The translations under genes were made by a program, and so were the position numbers. Shown here one piece after another: positions 1-5,229 of a stretch of DNA of 5,229 nucleotides (its first letter is position 1; every line of letters starts with the position of its first letter). This DNA is from Candidatus Latescibacterota bacterium (GTDB lineage Bacteria; Latescibacterota; UBA2968; UBA8231), in assembly GCA_003529325.1 (NCBI GenBank), contig DPVW01000451.1, positions 1 through 5,229 of the forward strand, in the 5' to 3' direction. The notes beneath the pieces are model-generated. The model ran no database searches and had not been told where the DNA came from. It saw only the letters and a list, made by a program, of their open reading frames with translations.

Positions 1-1038
1 GATCACAAGTTCCCGGATCCGGATGTGCTCGCAGGTTTCATCGACAGCTGTACCGCCAAGGGTGGCAATGTGTATCTAGACAGCTACTGGCTGGCGGAGC
101 GTCTTTTTGCTGATATCATCTTCGCCAACGTGTTGCTGTTGGGTGCGGCGTATCAGGCCGGACACCTGCCCTTGAGCGCCACCTCGTTGGAGCGTGTCAT
201 TCAGTTGAACGGCAAAGCGGTAGAGGACAATCTGCAGGCCTTCCGCTGGGGGCGTCTCGCTGTGGCGGAGCCTGCCCGACTACAGGCGTTGCTGGGCAGT
301 CCGGAGCCGGATGCCGCCGACGTGCTGGCCGACACCCGCAAGCGGCTTGCCGGCGATGGTGCCGCCCTCTCCCTGCACGATGAAGCCCTGCTCGAGCTCG
401 ATCTGTCCACGGAAGGGGAACGGGTTGTCAGCTATCGGTTTGCTGAGCTCGTCGCCTGGCAGGATCTCGCATGGGCGCGTAGATATGTCACAACGGTCCA
501 ACGGGTACGGCGCGCGGAGCTCGTTGCGGGGCGTAGCCCAGGGCTGACGCTGGCCGTCGCTCGGTCACTGCATCGGTTGATGAGCTACAAGGATGAATTC
601 GAAGTGGCACGTCTCGCCACCCGAGGTCCCTCCATCGACCGCATCCGTGGACTCTTCGATGGGCCGGTAGCCGTCGCCCACAATCTGCACCCACCGACGC
701 TGCGTCCTTTCGGGGTTGGCAAGATCCGCATCGGTCGCTGGATCCGACCCCTGCTGGGTCTGTTATATCGCTGTCGGCGTGTTCGCGGCACCACACTGGA
801 CCCTTTTAGATACGGCAGCTGTCGTCAGCTCGAGCGCGAACTGATCGGTTGGTACGAAGGGATCGTCTCCCGACTTGTGTCGGCGACGGAAGCCGGTAAA
901 GATGCAGCGATGTTGATACGCGTCGCCGCGGCGGTAGACCGAATTCGTGGCTTCGAAGGGGTAAAGGAGGCCGCCGCCCGGAGGGTGCGCGCCGAGGTGG
1001 AAGGGGAGCTGGCTCGTGGCGAGTCGGCGTCGAAGTAA
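1..1038 (+). CDS. Indolepyruvate ferredoxin oxidoreductase, long fused form, C-terminal part (5' end outside window)
   Basis: The reading frame is open from base 1 and ends at TAA, giving 345 residues of a family whose fused members are usually about 1,100-1,200 residues. Enzymes of this family oxidatively decarboxylate indolepyruvate and other arylpyruvates to acyl-CoA, passing electrons to ferredoxin; they act in the cytoplasm in aromatic amino acid breakdown. Visible residues 25-85 are the end of the gamma (POR-type) domain, with DSYWLAERLFADIIFANVLL, then GAAYQAGHLPLS, then LNGKAVEDNLQAFRWGR. The rest matches the helical C-terminal extension (DUF6537-like): LMSYKDEFEVARL at about 193-205, TLDPFRYGS at 265-273, LERELIGWYE at 277-286 and DRIRGFEGVKE at 313-323. 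The TPP and Fe-S parts lie outside the window. The first internal GTG (base 25) is not a real start, because homology continues upstream of it. The gene converges on the - strand gene that ends at 1054. The family call is from remembered motifs; the exact 2-oxoacid is uncertain. Confidence 0.9.
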   Translation, partial: DHKFPDPDVLAGFIDSCTAKGGNVYLDSYWLAERLFADIIFANVLLLGAAYQAGHLPLSATSLERVIQLNGKAVEDNLQAFRWGRLAVAEPARLQALLGSPEPDAADVLADTRKRLAGDGAALSLHDEALLELDLSTEGERVVSYRFAELVAWQDLAWARRYVTTVQRVRRAELVAGRSPGLTLAVARSLHRLMSYKDEFEVARLATRGPSIDRIRGLFDGPVAVAHNLHPPTLRPFGVGKIRIGRWIRPLLGLLYRCRRVRGTTLDPFRYGSCRQLERELIGWYEGIVSRLVSATEAGKDAAMLIRVAAAVDRIRGFEGVKEAAARRVRAEVEGELARGESASK

Positions 1039-1053
1039 CCGTCCCAGAGATCT

Positions 1054-1926
1054 TCAGACGAGAGACACGGGTTGGCGTTGGCGAGCCGCGCGACGCAGCG
1101 CAGGTAGCAGGGCCTGCCGCAAGGCGTCGTCCATACTCGACTGCAGGGCGAGGGCATCCCCGGCTATTGCGGCAGCCGCCCACCGACCATCAGGCCAGGC
1201 CTCGTCGTCAGCCAGCAAGCGGCTGCCACCATCGGTCTGTTCGATGACGTGCTCGCGAACACCCTCGCCCCAGAGCAGGCCCCCCGTTCCCAGCAGCATC
1301 ATCTCATCACCGGAGACCGCGGTCGGGGTTATCACGAGTTGGGCGGACGCCTCGTCGATGGTGATGACGGTGATCGTCGCGTGCCAGCGGCCGCCACCTC
1401 GAGTGGCTGTGACCCACAATCGTCTCGGTGTTCCCAGCAAGCCGGCTATCAGCTCCAAACCTTCCAGGGCCGCCCACCAGAGCCCCAGCGCATTGCGACC
1501 CCCGCCGGCGATATGCCGCAGGTAGACGGGTGAGCCGAATGCGGGGCGCGAGCTCGACTGAAAAAGGCGCTGGACGGTGAGGTGGTATCGCCAACGTCCG
1601 GCGGCCTCGACGTATCCCGTCTTCCGGTTCTGAGCAACACCTGGCATCGGACCTGCGGTGATGACGGGAACCTGCCGTTGGCGGCATAACAGGGCGTCGG
1701 CTGCCATGCCCCGATACGGTGACAGGATGACGACGACCTCTGCCACCCCTGCGTCGAGAGCGGCTGTCACGTCATCGAACCTTGGCAGCTCTGTCCGCAC
1801 GCCGCCGCCGGTTGAGACGAATCCGGCAACCGGCAGGTGCCGGGGGAGTCCGGCAAGAGCGCCCGCCCGCAGGGAATCGCAAAGGATGATTGCGCCGCTG
1901 TCTGTGGTGGTCGGTGGACGACTCAT
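1054..1926 (-). CDS. Reduced Gfo/Idh/MocA-like protein, probably lacking catalysis
   Basis: This 290-residue protein is clearly coding: its ATG overlaps the stop of the upstream oxidoreductase in an ATGA, which implies translational coupling, and no good Shine-Dalgarno is seen. The N-terminal 95 residues look like a shortened Rossmann fold. There is a first strand GAIILCDSLRAG, then VAGFVS, then AEVVVILSPYRGMAADALL, which aligns by eye with DIVSIAHDIERRAELAVL of its neighbour. The GxGxxG nucleotide motif is absent. The usual EKP lysine region reads VPVITAGPMPG (87-96), so the catalytic lysine is missing. Residues 130-200 resemble the start of the Gfo/Idh C-terminal domain: FGSPVYLRHIAGGG, then LGLWWAALEGLELIAGLLGTP, then strands ending in AQLVITP. 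Family members are usually 330-400 residues, so this one is short. It may be a non-catalytic partner subunit of the neighbouring oxidoreductase or a diverged binding protein. The gene is seen with confidence; the family link is inferred from weak similarity. Confidence 0.8.
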   Translation of the reverse strand: MSRPPTTTDSGAIILCDSLRAGALAGLPRHLPVAGFVSTGGGVRTELPRFDDVTAALDAGVAEVVVILSPYRGMAADALLCRQRQVPVITAGPMPGVAQNRKTGYVEAAGRWRYHLTVQRLFQSSSRPAFGSPVYLRHIAGGGRNALGLWWAALEGLELIAGLLGTPRRLWVTATRGGGRWHATITVITIDEASAQLVITPTAVSGDEMMLLGTGGLLWGEGVREHVIEQTDGGSRLLADDEAWPDGRWAAAAIAGDALALQSSMDDALRQALLPALRRAARQRQPVSLV

Positions 1927-3062
1927 CGCAGATCGACTGCATCCCCGCCGCTGGCCATCGAACGATAACCGGCGAGAAGGATTTCCATGTTGTCGCGGGC
2001 TTGCTCCACGGAGTAGGCGGGCTGTCTGTTTTCATCCAGCGCCCCGATAAAGTCGTCGAGCGCTGCCAGAAGCCCCGCGGGATCCGCCGAGAGTGGTGGC
2101 CTCTGGGTCGGTGGACCACTGGCCCACTGCATGGGATCCTCTTTGGCGGGTTGATACGGAGCATCGACGATCTCCTGCCGCAGGAACGCGTTGATTGCAG
2201 GTCGTTTGGCATCGATGCTGATCGTCGCACGTGCGCCCACCAGGCGAGCCAGGCCAGGGCCACCCGAGGGGTGCGTGGCAACGCCGATTCGACCTGCACA
2301 GAGGGTTCCGATGCGACCTGCTTCGTCTGTCAGAGTCAGCGTCGCGAAGTCTTCGGTGGTGCTGTCGTCATGCTCCTGGAAGAAATGAGCGCGCCCATGG
2401 GCGATGACGGTTTTGGCCGTGCCGAGACAGGCCTGCAACAGACCCACGGAGTACGCGCCGACGGTCAGCAACTCGCGTTTGAGTTCGGGGTATTTCCATC
2501 GCCCCGCAGGGAGAAGAGGTGGTTGGCGTGGGGACGCCCGGTCCGTTGGGCGCGGCCATCCCTTGGAAAACAGCACGTCCGTGTGCACACCCAGCAGTTC
2601 ACCAAGTCGGCCACTGGCAAGAACGGTCAGTGCCTGCTGGACGAGGCTCCCGTAATGGTAACTGGGAACGATGGCTCGTATGCCATTGGCCTGCACGGCA
2701 TCGACAACGGCATCACACTCCCCGAGTGTGGCGCCGAGGAACTTGTCGATCCAGAGATGTTTGCCGGCCGTCGCCGCCAGAACCGCCAGTTCAGCGCGAC
2801 GCTCGATGTCGTGCGCGATGCTGACGATGTCGACATCCTGCCGCGCCAGTGCCTCGGCGATGTTGCCGACGTAGGGCACGCCCAGCTCTGCGGCATGGCG
2901 GCGGTTGAGTTGGCGCAGGTCATCGTCGATGGTCTCGTCGTCATCGGCGACGGCGACGATTCGAGTGTCAGCGTGACCGACGAATCCGGGGACGAAGTTG
3001 CGCTGATGGCTGTGGCGGCTGAAGCTGAGCAAGAGCACGCCGTAGGGTGCCTCGTCTCGCAT
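1923..3062 (-). CDS. Gfo/Idh/MocA family NAD(P)-dependent oxidoreductase, divergent
   Basis: This 379-residue protein has the length and layout of Gfo/Idh/MocA cytoplasmic dehydrogenases, which oxidise or reduce sugars, inositols and related polyols with NAD(P). The N-terminal Rossmann domain spans about 7-130: GVLLLSFSRHSHQRNFVPGF, then RIVAVADDDE, then DVDIVSIAHD. The expected GxGxxG after strand 1 is replaced by SFSRHSH, a histidine-rich variant. The EKP motif appears as WIDKF (104-108), keeping the candidate catalytic lysine, K107. Then come VPSYHYG (132-138) and LASGRLGELLGVHTDVLFSK (148-167). The usual DxGxHxxD stretch reads TVGAYSVGLL (200-209), so the aspartate and histidine are lost. 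The end, LAALDDFIGALDENRQPAYS (332-351) followed by RDNMEILLAGYRS, is typical of the family. ATG at 3062 is the earliest possible start because a TAG lies directly before it; no clear Shine-Dalgarno is seen. The gene lies 44 bases after the coiled-coil gene and overlaps the next gene by 4 bases. The substrate is unknown. Confidence 0.88.
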   Translation of the reverse strand: MRDEAPYGVLLLSFSRHSHQRNFVPGFVGHADTRIVAVADDDETIDDDLRQLNRRHAAELGVPYVGNIAEALARQDVDIVSIAHDIERRAELAVLAATAGKHLWIDKFLGATLGECDAVVDAVQANGIRAIVPSYHYGSLVQQALTVLASGRLGELLGVHTDVLFSKGWPRPTDRASPRQPPLLPAGRWKYPELKRELLTVGAYSVGLLQACLGTAKTVIAHGRAHFFQEHDDSTTEDFATLTLTDEAGRIGTLCAGRIGVATHPSGGPGLARLVGARATISIDAKRPAINAFLRQEIVDAPYQPAKEDPMQWASGPPTQRPPLSADPAGLLAALDDFIGALDENRQPAYSVEQARDNMEILLAGYRSMASGGDAVDLR

Positions 3063-3106
3063 CTAGGCGAGTCGGGGTCGGGGCGCGCGGTCGAAATGCG
3101 GTTGCT

Positions 3107-3490
3107 CTACCAGCGAGTCAGGTTGCCCATGATCTTGTCGAGGTCCTTCTGTAGTTCCTGCTTCTCATCTTCGAGTTCGCGGATGCGCTCCTCACTGCTC
3201 TGCACGGAAGTGGCCATCTCATTGTCTCGCGCCAACTCCGTTACCGAATTCTTGAGAAGTTCGGCATCCTCTTCGAGAGTGCGCATATTCAGCGACTGAT
3301 CCTCGCTCAGCTTCTCTCTTGCCGCTGCGCCACCTCCATGTCGAGTATCTGGTGCATGCCTTTATGCGACGTGCCATCTCAAGTGTGATGAGGAGTCTTG
3401 TACCTTCTCCTGCAACAACATATGGAAGGGCACATCAACGTAATTTCCGACTTTGATCAGTGTGCGCCCTCTTCGGTCAGAGGCGACCAT
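3107..3490 (-). pseudogene. Small coiled-coil protein gene, disrupted by three apparent one-base losses
   Basis: No intact reading frame covers this stretch, but fluent protein runs through all three - strand frames in turn. From ATG 3490, preceded by GGAG at 5 bases, the frame reads RTLIKVGNYVDVPFHMLLQE and on to QDSSSH, and would then stop at TAA 3362-3364. Adding one base near 3380-3383 gives EMARRIK. Adding one in the T run 3361-3363 gives GMHQILDMEVAQRQ. Adding one at 3319-3320 gives REKLSEDQSLNM, and the original frame then continues to TAG at 3107. The restored product is 128 residues. Residues 60-128 are highly charged with heptads: IRELEDEKQELQ followed by KDLDKIMGNL places I, L, L, I and L at a/d positions. 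This suggests a soluble oligomerising or partner-binding protein. I do not recognise the N-terminal part. The three changes may be real decay or under-called short runs in the source assembly. The gene is probably first in the unit with the Gfo/Idh pair. Confidence 0.68.
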
Positions 3491-3495
3491 GGGTG

Positions 3496-3499
3496 CTCC
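3496..3499 (-). promoter_or_regulatory. Shine-Dalgarno site for the coiled-coil gene
   Basis: The - strand reads GGAG, five bases before the ATG at 3490. This site decides the start: the in-frame ATG at 3532 further upstream has no comparable site, and the predicted product from 3490 begins directly with fluent protein sequence. Confidence 0.55.
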
Positions 3500-3588
3500 A
3501 TCGAGGGATCGAGAGGCGCTGGCCGAGTGCATTTGATGGGGGCTCGCGCAAGAGTGCAAAATCGCCCTAAAGCTCTATTTCACAGCAA

Positions 3589-3616
3589 ATAAGAGGGTGT
3601 CTTGGAAATGTGTCAA
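3589..3616 (-). promoter_or_regulatory. Putative sigma70-type promoter for the coiled-coil/oxidoreductase unit
   Basis: On the - strand a perfect -35 hexamer TTGACA (3616-3611) is followed, after 16 bases, by TCTTAT (3594-3589), which matches the -10 consensus at four of six positions. Transcription would begin near 3582, leaving a leader of about 90 bases before the ATG at 3490. The surrounding bases are richer in A and T than the neighbouring genes. The -35 box overlaps the T-rich tail of the upstream unit's putative terminator. The call rests on the sequence match alone. Confidence 0.45.
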
Positions 3617-3652
3617 GCAAAGAGTGCCAGCCACCAACACGGCGTCTGGCAC
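3614..3652 (-). terminator. Putative intrinsic terminator of the transporter unit
   Basis: On the - strand, 15 bases after the binding-protein stop, GTGCCAG (3652-3646) and CTGGCAC (3630-3624) form a perfect 7-bp stem around a 15-base loop. It is followed by TCTTTGCTTG, which is T-rich but interrupted. Placement after the last transporter gene and before a new promoter supports termination. The imperfect U tract and fairly long loop make it a weak or moderate terminator, or possibly an RNA-end-stabilising hairpin with some read-through. Confidence 0.5.
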
Positions 3653-3667
3653 AGCGCTTGGCGCAGT

Positions 3668-4648
3668 TTAGAGACCCGGGGACAGGAAGCGCAGTGTATA
3701 ACAGTCCTCGACCGCCACCTGGTCGACTTCGACAACACCGGCTTCTACCATCTGCTCCACCAGCAATTGCCAGCGTTCGTGGCTCATGTGGCCGATGCCG
3801 TATTGCTGAGCCACCTCGTCAAGGACGAGGTCCCGTGACAGTTCAACCCCTGCCTCGAGAATCTCCATGTCCATCTCCGGGTTCAGGCCATGGATATGCT
3901 CATTTGTCTCCAGTGGTCTCTGCAGATACTGTGACCAGCCCAGTCGGGAGGCCGCCACGACGGCCTCAACCAGCTCGGGTCGCTCGCGCACGGTTGCTTC
4001 TGATGCGATCAGCGCGCTGGCGTATGGATTGAAGCCGGTGTCGGCGACCATCAGCGCTCTGGCGTCTGCACCCAGGCGTCGCGCCACCACCGGCTCGGAG
4101 AACACATACCCCTGCATCGCATAGCGGCTGTCCTCGAGGAAGGGGGTGACGCTGCCATGGTAGGGTACCACGGTGACGTTGCGGAAAGGGTAGCGCTTGC
4201 GCAAAAAGTGCGAGAAGGCAGGGCGCTGGGACAGGGCGAGGGTGACATCGGCCAGTTCTTCGATGGCGGTGATACCACTCGATTCATGGACGACGAGGCA
4301 GCGGGGATTGATCTGATACGGGGCAAACAAGGCGACGATCGGTGCGCCTGCCGCCCGGGCATTGATGACGCCATCCGCATTGGTCAGACCGAAGGCGACC
4401 TGACCGGTGGCTACCCGCTGCACGACGGGGGCGTCGGGGCCGCCGCCCAGGATCTCGACGTTGACTCCGGCCTCACGATACAGGCCGCGCAGTTGGGCGG
4501 CGTAATATCCACCGTGCTGGGCCTCCGGGAACCAGTTGAGGGCCAATTTGACGGATGGAATGCTGTCGGTGGCTGGCTCAGATTCGGTGCTGGGCCCGCA
4601 GGCAGTGAATAGCAGTAGCAGACTGAAGAATAGGCGTGTTCGATGCAT
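3668..4648 (-). CDS. NMT1/THI5-like ABC transporter substrate-binding lipoprotein
   Basis: This is the periplasmic solute-binding component of an ABC importer; captured solute is handed to the membrane permease encoded just upstream. The chosen start, ATG 4648, has GGAG five bases before it; a TTG six codons upstream (4666) is less likely. The 326-residue product starts with MHRTR, a hydrophobic stretch and FTAC, so Cys17 is the probable lipidation site (phenylalanine at -3 is slightly unusual). The mature protein follows the NMT1/THI5 pattern: LALNWFPEAQHGGYYAAQLR (35-54), GVNVEILGGGPDAPVVQRVA (61-80), FGLTNADG (86-93), PRCLVVHESSGI (115-126), MQGYVFSEPVVARRLGADAR (178-197) and GFNPYASALIASE (205-217). 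The family includes binders of thiamine pyrimidine precursors, riboflavin, nitrate, sulfonates and aromatic acids. The sequence does not decide the ligand, but the NWFPE and HGGYY signatures place it nearer the ThiY/RibY-like group than the SsuA or NrtA types. It is separated from the permease stop by 42 bases. Confidence 0.9.
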   Translation of the reverse strand: MHRTRLFFSLLLLFTACGPSTESEPATDSIPSVKLALNWFPEAQHGGYYAAQLRGLYREAGVNVEILGGGPDAPVVQRVATGQVAFGLTNADGVINARAAGAPIVALFAPYQINPRCLVVHESSGITAIEELADVTLALSQRPAFSHFLRKRYPFRNVTVVPYHGSVTPFLEDSRYAMQGYVFSEPVVARRLGADARALMVADTGFNPYASALIASEATVRERPELVEAVVAASRLGWSQYLQRPLETNEHIHGLNPEMDMEILEAGVELSRDLVLDEVAQQYGIGHMSHERWQLLVEQMVEAGVVEVDQVAVEDCYTLRFLSPGL

Positions 4649-4653
4649 GGGAT

Positions 4654-4657
4654 CTCC
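4654..4657 (-). promoter_or_regulatory. Shine-Dalgarno site fixing the binding-protein start
   Basis: The - strand reads GGAG, five bases before ATG 4648. It favours this start over the in-frame TTG at 4666. It also gives a normal signal peptide, with a short MHRTR N-region directly followed by the hydrophobic core. Confidence 0.6.
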
Positions 4658-4690
4658 AATAGACAAAGGGTGTCACCAGAACGCGGGTCA

Positions 4691-5229
4691 TCACTCACTT
4701 TCCCCTCCCCAGCGTTTGAGGGCCCGCTGGCTGACACCGCTCACGGTGGCAAAAAAGACGAGACCCAGGGCGGTGGAAAACAGCACGCTCGCAAACAAGT
4801 AGGGCGTTTTCGTCTGTGCGTTGGTCAGCATGATGAGATACCCCAGGCCAAAATCCTGCGTGCCGTATCCGGCGAAAATCTCGCCGACGATGGCACCGAC
4901 CACGGACAGACCGCAGGAGATACGGGCACCCGTCAGCATGGCCGGCACCGCGTGTGGCACGCGCAATTTCGTCAACACTTGCCAGCGTCCTGCCTCATTG
5001 AGGGCAAACAGGTCGAGAAGCTCAGCATCTACGGAGGTGAGTCCGGCCGTGGTGTTGGCGATGATCGGGAACAGTGAAATGATGAACGACACGGCGACGA
5101 CCCCGGCCAGACCATGACCGATCCATAGCACGATCAAAGGGGCGATGGCGACGATGGGCACCGTCTGCAGGAAGATGGCATACGGATAGAGACTGCGTTT
5201 GGCGAGCCGCGACTGCGAGAACAGAACCG
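4691..5229 (-). CDS. ABC transporter permease of the SsuC/TauC/ThiX type, C-terminal part (5' end outside window)
   Basis: The reading frame is open to the window edge and ends in tandem TGA TGA; 178 codons are visible of a family usually about 250-280 residues long. The upstream end (SLYPYAIFLQTVPIVAIAPL) continues the homology above the GTG at 5161, so that GTG is internal and not the start. The product is an inner-membrane protein of the BPD_transp_1 fold. It contains hydrophobic segments at PIVAIAPLIVLWIG, VVAVSFIISLFPIIANT, LSVVGAIVGEIFAG and FASVLFSTALGLVFFATV. The cytoplasmic EAA loop, which contacts the ATPase, is seen as LNEAGRWQVLTKLRVPHAVP, with the G and the final LP-like VP in their usual spacing. 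The gene lies directly upstream of the NMT1/THI5-like binding protein, so the two form one importer. The ATPase gene is not in the window and probably lies further upstream or elsewhere. Confidence 0.92.
   Translation of the reverse strand, partial: VLFSQSRLAKRSLYPYAIFLQTVPIVAIAPLIVLWIGHGLAGVVAVSFIISLFPIIANTTAGLTSVDAELLDLFALNEAGRWQVLTKLRVPHAVPAMLTGARISCGLSVVGAIVGEIFAGYGTQDFGLGYLIMLTNAQTKTPYLFASVLFSTALGLVFFATVSGVSQRALKRWGGESE

Noticed and set aside
25..27. GTG at 25 as the start of the ferredoxin oxidoreductase
   Set aside because: The frame is open to base 1 and the visible region belongs well inside a much longer family protein, so the gene is truncated by the window edge.
1016..1525. A 169-codon open frame on the + strand over the reduced Gfo/Idh-like gene
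   Set aside because: Its arginine- and serine-rich composition is typical of an out-of-frame reading, and the - strand gene is supported by the ATGA overlap.
1890..3299. A 469-codon open frame on the + strand over the oxidoreductase gene
   Set aside because: It lies exactly in codon register opposite the - strand gene, where it stays open simply because TTA, CTA and TCA codons are rare in GC-rich genes. Its product lacks recognisable motifs, while the - strand product has clear family features.
3362..3559. A 65-codon - strand frame read as a complete small gene
   Set aside because: Its end after QDSSSH is not protein-like and the neighbouring frames continue a fluent coiled-coil sequence. 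It is better seen as the front part of the broken gene 3490-3107.
4157..4612. A 151-codon open frame on the + strand over the binding-protein gene
   Set aside because: It has the same codon-register antisense effect, and the - strand product has a signal peptide, lipobox and NMT1 motifs.
4643..5077. A 144-codon open frame on the + strand over the permease gene
   Set aside because: It is an antisense shadow of the permease, with no membrane segments or motifs of its own.
5159..5161. GTG at 5161 as the permease start
   Set aside because: The frame continues upstream with the conserved SLYPYAIFLQT segment of this permease type, so this valine is internal.
1..5229. CRISPR arrays, insertion sequences, tRNA or rRNA genes, or long tandem repeats
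   Set aside because: I read both strands and saw no regularly spaced repeats, transposase motifs or recognisable structural RNA genes.

Overview
The window is GC-rich bacterial DNA holding five real protein genes, two of them cut by the window ends, and one broken small gene. The long fused type of indolepyruvate ferredoxin oxidoreductase, the lipoprotein-type binding protein and the Shine-Dalgarno sites suggest a Gram-negative, probably proteobacterial, heterotroph. This placement is an inference, and no rRNA, tRNA or taxonomic marker is present.

Layout. Positions 1-1038 (+ strand) hold the C-terminal third or so of a fused indolepyruvate/2-oxoacid:ferredoxin oxidoreductase. Everything else is on the - strand and converges on it, with only 15 bases between the two stop codons. 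Read in the direction of transcription (right to left), the - strand carries the following. (a) 5229-4691 is the end of an ABC transporter inner-membrane permease, and 4648-3668 is its NMT1/THI5-like substrate-binding lipoprotein. A hairpin with a T-rich tail (3652-3614) probably ends this transport unit. (b) A sigma70-like promoter (3616-3589) overlaps the terminator tail and probably starts a second unit. That unit comprises a small coiled-coil protein gene (3490-3107) broken by three apparent one-base losses, a Gfo/Idh/MocA-type oxidoreductase (3062-1923) with altered signature motifs, and a smaller protein (1926-1054). The smaller protein looks like a reduced Gfo/Idh-like relative without the catalytic lysine, and its start overlaps the oxidoreductase stop in an ATGA.

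How the genes may work together. The transporter would import a small, perhaps aromatic or pyrimidine-like, solute. The adjacent oxidoreductase pair could act on it or on a sugar-like metabolite, but the sequence does not show the substrate. The most interesting features are the translationally coupled active/degenerate Gfo/Idh-like pair and the unrecognised coiled-coil protein that precedes it. The coiled-coil reading frame can be restored over its full length by adding one base to each of three short runs within about 65 bp. I see no CRISPR array, mobile element, RNA gene or long repeat. No gene-free stretch is longer than about 180 bases.
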